Assembly (NCBI RefSeq): GCF_001668615.1
Contig: NZ_LZMC01000038.1
Location: 124,001 to 188,000 of the forward strand
Length of the DNA stretch: 64,000 nt
Direction of reading: 5' to 3'
Source of the DNA: Mycobacterium sp. 1274761.0
GTDB lineage: Bacteria > Actinomycetota > Actinomycetes > Mycobacteriales > Mycobacteriaceae
Below the pieces are notes generated by a model, which worked only from the letters and a program-made list of their open reading frames with translations, did not search any database and was not told the origin of the DNA. Both the position numbers and the translations under genes were made by a program. Shown here piece after piece: positions 20,040-28,953 of this stretch (its first letter is position 1; every line of letters starts with the position of its first letter).

Positions 20040-21028
20040 TTCTGCTTCACGTCGGCCGTCGAGTTGTTGTCCTTGACGCGGGTCTTGTAGAGGCTGGCGG
20101 CCGTGGTGATGACGAGGGTGACCACGATGAAACCGAGCGACAGCAGCGTCGGAATCTCCGGCACCGGCACGTGCTCGCCGCCGTTGATGAACGGCACCTC
20201 GTTTTCGTGCAGCGCGTGCAGGATCAGCTTGACGCCGATGTAGAAGAGGATGACCGCCAGCCCCTGCGACAGGTAGACCAGTCGCTTCAGCATGTCACCG
20301 AGCAGGAAGTAGAGCTGACGCAGACCCATCAGCGCGAAAATGTTGGCGGTCAGCACCAGATACGGCTCCCGGGTGAGCCCGTAGATCGCAGGGATCGAAT
20401 CGAGGGCGAAAATCAGATCGGTGGTGCCGAGCGCGATGATCACCAAAAACATCGGCGTCATCAGCCGTTTGCCATTCTCCTTGACGTAGAGCTTGAGCCC
20501 CTCCCACTTGTCGGTGAAGCTCAGGTGGCTGCGGGCGAAGCGCACCACGACGTTGTCCCCGTCGTCGTCATGGTCGCGGTCGCGCGCCAGGTTGACCGCC
20601 GTCCAGAGCAAGAAAACGCCGAAGATGTAGAACACCCAGGAGAACTGGTTGATCGCGACGGCCCCGAGCGCGATGAAGATGCCGCGGAAGATCAGCGCGA
20701 TGATGATGCCGATCAGAAGCGCCTCCTGCTGATACTTCTTGGGCACGTTGAAGCTGGCCATGATGATCAAGAAGATGAACAGGTTGTCGACCGACAGGCT
20801 GTACTCGGTGAGCCAGCCCGCGAAGAACTCGACACCGAATTGGCTGCCGTGGAACTGCCAGACAAAGATGCCGAAGGCCACCGCCAGGCCGACGTAGATC
20901 GACAGTGCCGCCACCAGCTCGCGCTTCGACGGTTCGTGGGGTCGTCGGCCGATGACCACGACATCGAACAGCAGGACGGCGATCGTCACGCCCAGGGTGA
21001 TCGTCCACTCGAGTGGGGTTACGTGCAT
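20036..21028 (-). CDS. TerC-family integral membrane protein
   Basis: A 330-residue TerC/Alx-type membrane protein with eight or nine hydrophobic segments. Family motifs include SVDNLFIFLIIMASFNVP with the membrane acidic pair, and TTDLIFALDSIPAI with a second one. TerC proteins are linked to Mn2+ export and metal loading of secreted proteins. The ATG at 21028 has GGAGG 9 bases upstream. The untranslated 5' region carries a probable yybP-ykoY Mn2+ riboswitch (about 21050-21160), which supports a manganese role. Its stop shares CTAG (20036-20039) with the broken globin gene. Confidence 0.93.
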   Translation of the reverse strand: MHVTPLEWTITLGVTIAVLLFDVVVIGRRPHEPSKRELVAALSIYVGLAVAFGIFVWQFHGSQFGVEFFAGWLTEYSLSVDNLFIFLIIMASFNVPKKYQQEALLIGIIIALIFRGIFIALGAVAINQFSWVFYIFGVFLLWTAVNLARDRDHDDDGDNVVVRFARSHLSFTDKWEGLKLYVKENGKRLMTPMFLVIIALGTTDLIFALDSIPAIYGLTREPYLVLTANIFALMGLRQLYFLLGDMLKRLVYLSQGLAVILFYIGVKLILHALHENEVPFINGGEHVPVPEIPTLLSLGFIVVTLVITTAASLYKTRVKDNNSTADVKQN

Positions 21029-21049
21029 CTACGGTGCCTCCGGTCGTCA

Positions 21050-21160
21050 AAGCGGCCGAGGTCTCTTCCGCCGTAGGGCCGGCCCGCGGAGCCGGTCGTC
21101 CAATATGGCCGACGTGATGACGACGCCGCGGCGAAGGAATACTCCCCTCGCGGTCCAGTC
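21050..21160 (-). ncRNA. Probable yybP-ykoY (Mn2+) riboswitch upstream of terC
   Basis: Read leftwards, the terC leader contains AGGGGAGTATTCC (about 21137-21149), then CGTCGTCATCACGTCGGCC, and finally CGGAAGAGACCTCGG (about 21055-21069). GGGGAGTA and GAGACC are the two conserved loops of the yybP-ykoY manganese riboswitch, and this class commonly precedes terC/mntP genes. The spacing and GC-rich helices between the two loops fit the actinobacterial form. Exact helix ends were not modelled. Confidence 0.7.
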
Positions 21161-21223
21161 TGTCAGATGGCTCTGGGTGGTGCCCACCCCGGTTACGGGG
21201 TGCCCCTGTGCGACGATGCCTCG

Positions 21224-22051
21224 ATGACGGCGCGCCCTGCACATTTCCTCCCGGCGGGCGAAGACCGCTATACCCCGACGAAGTATGCGCAGAGCCACTG
21301 GGGACCCGACCATCTCAACGGCCCGGCGCTGGTCGGCCTCGCCGCGCACGCGCTGGAGGGCAAGTTCGGCTCCGACGAGTTCATGCCGGCCCGGCTGACC
21401 GTCGACCTCTTCAAGGCCGCGCGTGGTGTGCCGACGACCACACAGGTGCGGCTCATCCGGGACGGCCGCCGGGTGCGCAATTCGGAGTGTGAGATCTTCC
21501 AAGACGGTGTTGCGGTGGTGCGCGCCACGATGGTGGCCTACCGCCGGTCGCAGCCGCCTCCTGGCGAGGAGTGGGCAGCGTCCGCCGAGTTCACCTGGCC
21601 GCCGGAACTGGGCACCTCCACGAGCTCAGTCGGTGCGTCCTACATGGGCAGCGACGGGATCGGGTGGACCAGGGGCATCGCCGAGCATCAGCACACGGCC
21701 CGCAAGCGGTTCATCAACCGGATGATCGACGCGGTCGAGGGTCACGACAACACCCCGTTCGTCCGCGGCGCGATGGTGGCCGAGGGCGCAAGCCTGGTGA
21801 CCAACATGGGGTCGGCGGGCGTCGGCTACATCAACGGCGACCTCACCGTCGCGCTGGCTCGCCTGCCCGTCGACGAGTGGATGGGGGTGCAGGCCGACTC
21901 GCATTGGGCGGCCGACGGTATCTCGGTCGGCACCGCGACGATGTTCGATCGCATCGGCGCGTTCGGCTCGGCGTTGGTGACCGCCGTGGCCAACCCGGCA
22001 GCGCAGATCGACTTCAGCAACGACCCATTTCCGTCGCGCAGCCCGTCCTGA
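21224..22051 (+). CDS. Thioesterase-family (double hot-dog) protein
   Basis: A 275-residue protein resembling mycobacterial acyl-CoA thioesterase-like proteins built of two hot-dog halves. The first half has HWGPDHLNGPALVGLAAHAL and VDLFKAARGVPT. The second has GAMVAEGASLVTNMGSAGVG and WMGVQADSHWAADGISVGTA. The likely substrate is a fatty acyl-CoA, though hydratase-like functions share the fold. ATG 21224 is used; the open frame upstream overlaps the terC leader. It is convergent with gtrA, with 3 bp between stops. Confidence 0.75.
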   Translation: MTARPAHFLPAGEDRYTPTKYAQSHWGPDHLNGPALVGLAAHALEGKFGSDEFMPARLTVDLFKAARGVPTTTQVRLIRDGRRVRNSECEIFQDGVAVVRATMVAYRRSQPPPGEEWAASAEFTWPPELGTSTSSVGASYMGSDGIGWTRGIAEHQHTARKRFINRMIDAVEGHDNTPFVRGAMVAEGASLVTNMGSAGVGYINGDLTVALARLPVDEWMGVQADSHWAADGISVGTATMFDRIGAFGSALVTAVANPAAQIDFSNDPFPSRSPS

Positions 22052-22054
22052 CGG

Positions 22055-22528
22055 TCAGCGGCGGAAGACCACCCAGCGCATCGCGCTGTACATGTAGACC
22101 GCTTCGCAGCCACCCGCGACGATGCGGGCCATGCGGAAGTCCACACCGAGCGCGGTCAGCGCGCTGGACACCCCGAGAATGAACGCCAGGTAGTTCACCG
22201 CCACCACAACGACATAGACGGCGAACTGCGGCCCGACAGGGGCGTGGGACTGAAAGTTCATGGTGCGGTTGAGGTAGTAGCCCAGCGTGAACGCACACGC
22301 GTAGGCCACCGTGACGGCCAGCGGCAGCGACACGCCGAGCCCGGCGTGCAGCCCCGACAGCAGCGCCAAATCCACGGCGAACGTGCACCCATTGATCATG
22401 GCGAAGCCTAGAAATGTCGGCGCCACAACGGAATTCAGCCCGAACGGCAGGCGAGCCACCACCGCTGCGCACCAGGCGTGGAAGCGCTCGGCGAACCTCT
22501 GCGCGCTCGCCCGCGCCTCGACCCGCAC
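22055..22528 (-). CDS. GtrA-family membrane protein
   Basis: A 157-residue membrane protein with four hydrophobic helices. GFAMINGCTFAVDLALL, YACAFTLGYYLNRTMNF and the C-terminal MRWVVFRR are hallmark GtrA positions. GtrA proteins help flip or handle polyprenyl-linked sugars for cell-surface glycosylation; in mycobacteria one member acts with arabinogalactan synthesis (Rv3789). This copy is not next to glycosyltransferases, so its partner is unknown. Confidence 0.85.
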   Translation of the reverse strand: MRVEARASAQRFAERFHAWCAAVVARLPFGLNSVVAPTFLGFAMINGCTFAVDLALLSGLHAGLGVSLPLAVTVAYACAFTLGYYLNRTMNFQSHAPVGPQFAVYVVVVAVNYLAFILGVSSALTALGVDFRMARIVAGGCEAVYMYSAMRWVVFRR

Positions 22529-22655
22529 GCGGACACGGTGCCATAGACAGGTTTACGGAACATGAGCACTCGGCCAACAGCAGGCGGCGGCGCGACAAGA
22601 TGGCGAAAATTGCTGCTCGGCAACACCGCTCGGGTCCTTCGTTATCTGGATAACG

Positions 22656-25478
22656 GTGCCAATGTCGACGTCTGCTGCGCGGTCAGCAAAAGATGTTGCG
22701 ATACTTGAGCGCGTGCCCAGCCGCATTGTCACCCGACCCGAAGAGGGTCGAGCGGTCGCGGCGTTCCTCACCGCCGCCGCGTCGGAGCCCTCGGGTCTGG
22801 TCGCCGAGGGCGAGCCGGGCATCGGCAAGACGACCCTGTGTCTGTCCACCATCGAATCCGCCGAGAGCCGCGGCTTCCGGGTGTTGGCGGCCCGGCCTGC
22901 CGAGCCCGAGTCCGTTCTCGCGTATGCCTCGCTGGCCGACCTGCTTTCGGGAGTCGACGCGACGGTGCTAGCCGGCCTGCCGACGCCGCAGCAGCTCGCG
23001 ATCGACCGGGTGCTGTTGCGGGCAGAGGCCGAGGACCTGTCCACGGACCAGCGCGCGGTCGGCGCCGGCTTCCTGTCGGTCATCGAGCTGCTGGCCGAGC
23101 AGGCCCCCGTGCTGCTGGCAATCGACGACCTGCAGTGGCTGGATCCCTCGAGCCGCAACGTCATTGCGTTCGCAGCCCGTCGGCTCTCCACCCGTGTCGG
23201 TGTATTCGGCACCGCCAGAACCGATCCCGAAGATGGCCGCGCGCCGGCCCCGTGGCTGCAGCTGCCAGAGCCGGACGGCGTGCGCCGGATACAGCTGCGC
23301 CCGTTGAGCCTCGGCGGTTTGAACGCCGCCATCACCCAGCGGCTCGGGCACTCGCTGTCGCGGCCCGCAATCGTTCGGATACAAGAGGTTTCCGGGGGTA
23401 ATCCGTTCTACGCAATCGAGCTTGCACGCGCGATGGACGGCGACCAACGCAGCGCCGAGATGCCGTTGCCGATGACGCTCACTGAGCTGGTGCGCGCCCG
23501 CATCGGCAGCATTGACGAGTCGGTGCGCGACGTGCTGCTTGTCATGGCCTGTCACGCCGCGCCCAGCGTGGTATTGGTGTCGCGTGCCACGGACATGAAC
23601 GAACGCGAAGTCGTCGCGCACCTCGAAGAGGTCGAGGCGAAGGGCATCGTCGTGATCGACGGCCACCGCCTCCGGTTCGCACATCCGCTGTTGGCCAAGG
23701 GTTTCTACACAGATGTGGCGCCGGCGCGACGCCGGGCGATGCATCGCCGGTTGGCCGAGATCGTCGACGAGCCCGAGCTGAAGGCCAGACATCTGGCGAT
23801 GGCGGCCACCCACGGGGACGAGCAGACCCTGCTGTCGCTCGACGAGGCCGCCGATATTGCGCGAAGCCGCGGCGCGCCGGTGGCCGCGGCCGAGCTGCTC
23901 GACCTGGCCATCGGGCTGGGCGGCGGCACGCCTGAACGCCGGATACTCTCCGCGGCACACCATTTCGACGCCGGCGAACCCGCGACGGCGCGGGGCCTTC
24001 TGCAAGACACCATCTCTGAGCTGGAGCCCGGCCCGCGGCGAGCCGAGGCCTACACGCTGCTCGCGCTCGTCGCCTCGCTCAATGACAGTTTCGACGAGGC
24101 CTCGGTGCTTCTCGAGCAGGCACTCGACGACGTCGCCGACGAACTCGCTCAGCGGGTCGCCATCCTGGTGTCGTTGGCGTTCGCGTTGGTCAACTCCGGT
24201 CGGATGGAGCCAGCCGTGGCTCGCATCGAAGAGGCGGTGGTGTGCGCGACGGAGCTCGGGGACCCGCACGCCCTCAGCCAGGCCCTGGGTATGCGGGTGG
24301 TTCTTCACTTCATGCGCGGCGACGGACTCGACGCAGGCAGCCTGGCGCGTGCTGTCGAGCTCGAGGACCGGCACGGCCACGTGTCGTCGGCATTCAGTCC
24401 GAGAGTCCAACGAGCGTTGATGCTGGCATGGACCGGCGACCTCGAGGTGGCGCACAGCGAGATGATCGACATCCGCCGCCGATGCATTGATCGCGGTGAG
24501 GAAGGCGAGCTCTCGTTCATCGACTTCCATTCGGTGTTGATCGACATCTGGCGCGGCGCCATGGCCGACGCCAATCTGATCGCCGAGGACAGCGTCGAGC
24601 GGGCCCACCAGCTCAACGGCGACCTGCCGCTGTCCGTCTCGCTGACCGTGCGCGCCGCCGTCGCCGCCTACGCGGGTGACGAAGAGGCCGTCCGTCGCGA
24701 CGTGGCCGATGCGATCGCGGCCAGCGAGCGGTGCGGTTCACGCCGCCTCGGCGAGTGGCCTGTGACAATTCTTGGCTTCCTTGAGCTTTCGTTGGGTAAC
24801 TACGAGGCGGTGCTGTCCACCGTCGCGCCGCTGATGCCGATGCTCGACGCCGTGCCGGATTCGACGGAGATCATCAACGCCACCTACGTGCCCGATGCCG
24901 CAGAAGCGCTAGTTCACCTGGGTCGGTTAGACGAGGCCGAGCCGTTGATCGCACAGCTCGCGCGCAACGGTGAGCGTCTCGACCGCCCCTGGATGAAGGC
25001 CGTCGCCGCGCGCTGCCGGGCGATGGTGTCGGCGGCGCGGGGCGACGTCGAGACGGCGACCCGTTGTGTCGAACAGGCCCTGGTCGAACACGACCGATTG
25101 CCGATGCCGTTCGAACGCGCGCGGACCCTGCTGCTGGCCGGGCAACTCCAGCGCAGGCAACGCCAAAAAGACCAAGCCGCAACGACTCTGCGCGAAGCGC
25201 TGAAGACCTTCGAGGACCTCGACACCCGGCTGTGGGCCGAGCGGGCCCGCGCCGAGCTCGCACGCGCCGACGTCGGCGCTCGACGGATGTCCAACCTGAG
25301 CCCGTCGGAGCAGCGCGTGGCGGAACTAGCCGCCTCCGGGATGACCAACCGCGACGTCGCCGCGGCGCTGTTCATCAGCCCCAAGACGGTGGAGTCGAAC
25401 CTGGCCCGCATCTACCGCAAGCTGGGTATCCACTCGCGCGCCGAATTGGGCAGGCAGATGGGACAACCCGAGTCCTAG
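22656..25478 (+). CDS. Large ATP-binding LuxR-family (LAL/MalT-type) regulator
   Basis: A protein of about 940 residues. The N-terminus holds an AAA-type ATPase with Walker A GEPGIGKT (52-59) and Walker B LLAIDDLQWLD. A long TPR-like helical middle follows. The C-terminal LuxR helix-turn-helix reads LSPSEQRVAELAASGMTNRD and then SPKTVESNLARIYRKLGIHS. LAL regulators activate transcription after binding ATP and an inducer. The start may be GTG 22656, ATG 22662 or GTG 22713. It stands alone; convergent with the P450 gene, 11 bp between stops. The inducer and targets are unknown. Confidence 0.88.
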   Translation: MPMSTSAARSAKDVAILERVPSRIVTRPEEGRAVAAFLTAAASEPSGLVAEGEPGIGKTTLCLSTIESAESRGFRVLAARPAEPESVLAYASLADLLSGVDATVLAGLPTPQQLAIDRVLLRAEAEDLSTDQRAVGAGFLSVIELLAEQAPVLLAIDDLQWLDPSSRNVIAFAARRLSTRVGVFGTARTDPEDGRAPAPWLQLPEPDGVRRIQLRPLSLGGLNAAITQRLGHSLSRPAIVRIQEVSGGNPFYAIELARAMDGDQRSAEMPLPMTLTELVRARIGSIDESVRDVLLVMACHAAPSVVLVSRATDMNEREVVAHLEEVEAKGIVVIDGHRLRFAHPLLAKGFYTDVAPARRRAMHRRLAEIVDEPELKARHLAMAATHGDEQTLLSLDEAADIARSRGAPVAAAELLDLAIGLGGGTPERRILSAAHHFDAGEPATARGLLQDTISELEPGPRRAEAYTLLALVASLNDSFDEASVLLEQALDDVADELAQRVAILVSLAFALVNSGRMEPAVARIEEAVVCATELGDPHALSQALGMRVVLHFMRGDGLDAGSLARAVELEDRHGHVSSAFSPRVQRALMLAWTGDLEVAHSEMIDIRRRCIDRGEEGELSFIDFHSVLIDIWRGAMADANLIAEDSVERAHQLNGDLPLSVSLTVRAAVAAYAGDEEAVRRDVADAIAASERCGSRRLGEWPVTILGFLELSLGNYEAVLSTVAPLMPMLDAVPDSTEIINATYVPDAAEALVHLGRLDEAEPLIAQLARNGERLDRPWMKAVAARCRAMVSAARGDVETATRCVEQALVEHDRLPMPFERARTLLLAGQLQRRQRQKDQAATTLREALKTFEDLDTRLWAERARAELARADVGARRMSNLSPSEQRVAELAASGMTNRDVAAALFISPKTVESNLARIYRKLGIHSRAELGRQMGQPES

Positions 25479-25489
25479 CCCCCGGCGGA

Positions 25490-26695
25490 TCACGGCAGCA
25501 CGATGCGCAGCCGTTCCCACCCCCGCACGGTCGACGTCGGCGCGGGCACCGCGCTGTCGTAGTCGATTCCCCACTCCGGCCACCGGTTCAACAGCTCGTC
25601 GAGCGCCACCCGGCCCTCCAGCCGGGCGAGGTTGGCACCAAGGCAGTAATGCACACCCTTGCCGAATGTCAGGTGGCTGATGCTGTCCCGGTGGATGTTG
25701 AACGTGTCGGGATCGGTGTAGCGACGCGGATCGCGGTTGGCCGCGCCGAAGAGCAGCAGCATGGCGCTGCCCGCGGGCACCGTGGTGCCGTACAGCTCAA
25801 CGTCTTTCAGCATGTAGCGCGCGACGTGGGGCCCGGTCGGTTCGTAGCGGAGCGTTTCGTCGACGGTGCGGGTCAGCAGCGAACGGTCTTCATAGACCGC
25901 GCGGCGCTGGTCGGGATGCTCGGCGAGGACCTTGGCCAACCAGCCGATCAGCCTGCCGGTGGTCTCGTTGCCCGCGCCCGCCACCACCTGCACGTAATGC
26001 AAGATCTCCTTGCGGTGCAGTTTTCGGGTGACGCCGTCCTCGTCGGTGAACTCCATGTTCAGCAGCGCCGTCATGAGGTCATCCGACGGGTTCTTCGAGC
26101 GCCACTCCACGTAGTCGGCATAGATGCTGCCGTCGGCGATCTTGTCGGCGTTGACCACCTTCATGGGTGCGCCCGGCTTGGTGCGCAGGTTCGCGTCGTT
26201 GGCGTCACGAACCGCGACCTGATCGGACTCGGGGATGCCGAGCAGCATGCCGATCACGCGCATCGGCATCATCGCGGCAAGCTCGGCGACGATGTCGAAG
26301 CCGTCCGAACCGACGTGCGGGTCAAGGCAATTGACGCAGAATTGCCGGATCTGGTCTTCGATCTCGGCCATCCGGCGGGGGGTGAACACGCGACCCATCA
26401 ACCCGCGCAGCATGGTGTGCACGGGCGGATCCTCGAACATCATCACGCCCTCGGGCATGTCGAATTCCGAATTGACCAGCTCCAGGATGTCGCTGCGGGA
26501 GTTGGAGAACGCCTCCCAGTTCGAGAGCGCCGACTCGACATCGCTGAACCGGGAGATCGCCCAGAAGCGGTAGCGCTCGTTGTAGTAGATCGGTGCTTCC
26601 TCCCGCAGCCGCGCATATGTGGGCCATGGGTTGGCCGCGATATCGACGTCGTACGGGTCGTAGTAAACGGTGCTCGTCGTCCCGGGTTGTGTCAT
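25490..26695 (-). CDS. Cytochrome P450
   Basis: A 401-residue soluble P450. It has the I-helix AGNETT (241-246), ExxR in ETLR (280-283) and the haem-binding loop FGKGVHYCLGANLAR with Cys351. It hydroxylates an unknown substrate using ferredoxin-derived electrons; no ferredoxin gene is adjacent. ATG 26695 follows the stop of the upstream SDR by 8 bp, so the two are one operon, possibly acting in sequence (P450 hydroxylation, then alcohol oxidation). This pairing is inferred from position. Confidence 0.95.
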   Translation of the reverse strand: MTQPGTTSTVYYDPYDVDIAANPWPTYARLREEAPIYYNERYRFWAISRFSDVESALSNWEAFSNSRSDILELVNSEFDMPEGVMMFEDPPVHTMLRGLMGRVFTPRRMAEIEDQIRQFCVNCLDPHVGSDGFDIVAELAAMMPMRVIGMLLGIPESDQVAVRDANDANLRTKPGAPMKVVNADKIADGSIYADYVEWRSKNPSDDLMTALLNMEFTDEDGVTRKLHRKEILHYVQVVAGAGNETTGRLIGWLAKVLAEHPDQRRAVYEDRSLLTRTVDETLRYEPTGPHVARYMLKDVELYGTTVPAGSAMLLLFGAANRDPRRYTDPDTFNIHRDSISHLTFGKGVHYCLGANLARLEGRVALDELLNRWPEWGIDYDSAVPAPTSTVRGWERLRIVLP

Positions 26696-26703
26696 GTGAT
26701 TCC

Positions 26704-27540
26704 CTACTTCAACAGGCTGCCGGCGTCCACGGGCAGCGTGACGCCGGTGATATAGCGCGCCTCGTCCGAGGCCAGGAACAACACCGCGTTGCTGATGTCG
26801 ACCGGCTCTACCCACGGAATCGGCAGGAAGTGGAACGACTGGCAGACCGGTGCCAGGTCGTCAGGCCCCGGGTTTACCAGGTCGGGCCGGAACATCCGGT
26901 AGGTCGGCTCGTTCATCAACAGCGGGCTGGACACGTGGGTGGGATGGACGGTGTTGACCCGGATCGAGTGCTGGCCCAGCTCGACGGCGAAGGTCCGCAT
27001 CAGGCCCACCACGCCGTGCTTGGCGGTGATGTAGTGGCCGACGTGGGGATAGGCCTTCAGCCCGCCCACGGAGCTGGTGATGATCACCGACCCTCCACGC
27101 CCGCCCGCCAGCAGGTGCGGCACTGCGGCCTTGATGGTCTTCCACACCCCGCCGAGGTTGACGTCGATCGTCTCGTCCCAGCTGTCGTCGCTCATCTTGT
27201 GCAACTTCACACCGGTGGTGCCGATGCCCGCGTTGGCGATGACGATGTCAAGTCGCCCCAATTGCTCGACGCCGCTGTCCAGCGCGCTCTTCAGCGCGTC
27301 GTAGTCGCGGACGTCGACCTCGGCGGTGATGATCCGGCGGTCGAGGTTCTTCACCATGTCGGCGGTTTCGGCGAGGTCCTCCGGCGTGGCCGGGGGCGCA
27401 GGTGAATCGGCGAACCCGCGGCAGATGTCGACCGCGATGATGTCGGCACCCTCCTGCGCCAGCCGCACCGCGTGGCTACGGCCCTGGCCGCGTGCGGCGC
27501 CGGTGATGAAAGCGACCTTGCCCTCTACCCGTCCCGACAT
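26704..27540 (-). CDS. Mycofactocin-coupled-type SDR oxidoreductase
   Basis: A 278-residue short-chain dehydrogenase. TGAARGQGRSHA (13-24) is the cofactor loop, with the RGQGRSHA signature typical of the mycofactocin-coupled TIGR03971 group. The catalytic set is Ser about 156, Tyr170 and Lys174 (HYITAKHG). The insert after the second strand (CRGFADSPAPPATPEDLAET) also fits that group, which holds its NAD tightly and passes electrons to mycofactocin. It is first in the SDR-P450 operon and divergent from a TetR across a palindrome. Confidence 0.9.
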   Translation of the reverse strand: MSGRVEGKVAFITGAARGQGRSHAVRLAQEGADIIAVDICRGFADSPAPPATPEDLAETADMVKNLDRRIITAEVDVRDYDALKSALDSGVEQLGRLDIVIANAGIGTTGVKLHKMSDDSWDETIDVNLGGVWKTIKAAVPHLLAGGRGGSVIITSSVGGLKAYPHVGHYITAKHGVVGLMRTFAVELGQHSIRVNTVHPTHVSSPLLMNEPTYRMFRPDLVNPGPDDLAPVCQSFHFLPIPWVEPVDISNAVLFLASDEARYITGVTLPVDAGSLLK

Positions 27541-27562
27541 CGTCCCTCAATCGCCGAGCACT

Positions 27563-27582
27563 TGTTGGGCGACTGCCCAACA
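27563..27582. promoter_or_regulatory. Palindromic operator between SDR-P450 and tetR
   Basis: TGTTGGGCGACTGCCCAACA has perfect 8-bp arms around GACT. It lies in the 94-bp gap between the divergent SDR and TetR genes, so one bound regulator could repress both promoters. A partial copy (CGACTGCCCAA) recurs inside the tetR gene at 27693-27703. Confidence 0.7.
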
Positions 27583-27634
27583 TTTATGCTGATGCCATGT
27601 CTAGCAGTCGCCGCGGCGCCTGGTCAAGGCCCAG

Positions 27635-28216
27635 ATGAGCGCCCCGAAATCGGCGGGCCGCAACTCGTCTGCCCGCCGGGCGCTGATTCAAGCGACTGCC
27701 CAAGTCATGCTCGAGGAAGGCTATGCCGCCGCGACATCGCGGCGGGTGGCCGCCAGGGCCGGGGTCAGGCCCGCCCTCGTGCACTACTACTTCCCGAGCA
27801 TGGACGACCTGTTCTTGGCGGTGCTGCGGGAAGGGGCAGAGACCAACCTCGACCGGCAGCGTGAGGCGCTGGCCGATGAGCGGCCGCTGCATGCGTTGTG
27901 GCAACTGAACAACGCCCACGGGGCGCGGCTGCTGATGGAGTTCATGGCGCTGGCCAACCACCGCAAGGAGATCCGCAGCGAGATCATCGGCTACGCGTCG
28001 CGCTTCGGCGAACTGGAGGAAAGCGCGGTGACGCTGGCGCTGCGCGCCCACGGTGTCGACATGGCGGAGTTTCCGCCCGTGGTGATGTCGATGATCGTGA
28101 CCAGCCTGGCGCGAATCCTGGTCCTCGAACGCAGCCTCGGCATCAGCCGCGGCCATGACGAGGCCACCGCCTTCATAGAACGGCTGCTCGACAAGTATGA
28201 ATTGCCGCCGAATTAG
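27635..28216 (+). CDS. TetR-family regulator, likely controls SDR-P450
   Basis: A 193-residue regulator. The DNA-binding domain reads SARRALIQATAQVMLEEGYA and VAARAGVRPALVHYYFPSMD (about 13-57). The C-terminal domain contains hydrophobic helices. The ATG at 27597 is followed by an early stop, so ATG 27635 is the start. It is divergent from the SDR-P450 operon across the TGTTGGGC/GCCCAACA palindrome, the usual arrangement for a local repressor whose inducer is the P450 substrate or product. Confidence 0.9.
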   Translation: MSAPKSAGRNSSARRALIQATAQVMLEEGYAAATSRRVAARAGVRPALVHYYFPSMDDLFLAVLREGAETNLDRQREALADERPLHALWQLNNAHGARLLMEFMALANHRKEIRSEIIGYASRFGELEESAVTLALRAHGVDMAEFPPVVMSMIVTSLARILVLERSLGISRGHDEATAFIERLLDKYELPPN

Positions 28217-28492
28217 GGGCCGACGCCGATAACGATTCGGTCACTATTGCGATCACGATCATTTAAGAGTCGGGGCCGATTCCTGAGAAGCTTTATGAAT
28301 AGCGCCGTGGTCTGCGCGCGGGCTTATCCGATTAGCGGGTATTGAGGCACAAATCACGTCGAGAGACCGTAACGCATCAGCACCAACTGTTTGCGCCTTT
28401 GCCAGCCGTGTTTGGACGGGTTGACGTTGGGCTACTTTGGATTTCGGGCGGGGGAAGAGAAATACGAATCGCAATTCGAGGGACATTTGATC

Positions 28493-28894
28493 ATGAATTT
28501 CAGTGGTATCACTGCGCGCCGGAAATTCTCTGGCGTCATCGTCGGTTCGCTTCTAGGCGGGGTTGCCGCGGCGACGATCGCTGCACCGTCGGCCGTGGCC
28601 GCACCGCAGGGATGCAGTGCCGGTGACGTGGCGGCCACCGTCAGCTCCACGTGGGGCTCGGCCCGCCAGTACCTCAACAACCACCCGGGCGCCAACCAGG
28701 TGGTGACCGCGGCGTTCAACCAGCCGCGTGCTCAGGCCGAGACCGACCTGCGCAACTACTTCACCGCCAACTCCGGTGAGTACTACGACCTGAAGGGCAT
28801 CCTGGCCCCGATCGGTGAGAAGCAGCGCGAGTGCAACGTGACGGTGTTGCCGCCGGATCTGGCGTCGGCCTACAACACGTTCATGGCCGGCTGA
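28493..28894 (+). CDS. Haemophore-like MHB-domain secreted protein
   Basis: A 133-residue exported protein. The signal peptide covers about 1-36 (GVIVGSLLGGVAAATIAAPS, cleavage near SAVAA-PQ). The mature helical part has two cysteines (CSAGDVAAT and RECNVT) and the block SSTWGSARQYLNNHPGANQV seen in mycobacterial haem-binding (MHB) proteins related to Rv0203. Rv0203 binds haem outside the cell; this homologue may do so or may serve another envelope role. ATG 28493 follows a GAGGGAC site. A terminator hairpin lies 15 bp after the stop. Confidence 0.82.
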   Translation: MNFSGITARRKFSGVIVGSLLGGVAAATIAAPSAVAAPQGCSAGDVAATVSSTWGSARQYLNNHPGANQVVTAAFNQPRAQAETDLRNYFTANSGEYYDLKGILAPIGEKQRECNVTVLPPDLASAYNTFMAG

Positions 28895-28909
28895 TCCAGC
28901 CCAACGAAG

Positions 28910-28947
28910 ACCCGCCGCTGCAGCCCACGCTGCCGCGGCGGGTTTTT
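28910..28947 (+). terminator. Hairpin terminator after the haemophore-like gene
   Basis: ACCCGCCGC (28910-28918) pairs with GCGGCGGGT (28935-28943), followed by TTTTT (28943-28947). It is a classical intrinsic terminator and also lies next to the stop of the convergent secreted-protein gene. Confidence 0.85.
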
Positions 28948-28953
28948 GTGTCC

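Noticed and set aside
22968..24608. Long antisense open frame across the LuxR-type gene
   Set aside because: A shadow of third-position GC bias; no domain is recognisable in it, whereas the plus frame has clear ATPase motifs.
28217..28492. Searched for a gene or iron-regulatory (IdeR) box before the haemophore-like gene
   Set aside because: No plausible ORF or IdeR-like TTAGGTTAG-type palindrome was seen; it is treated as an ordinary promoter region.
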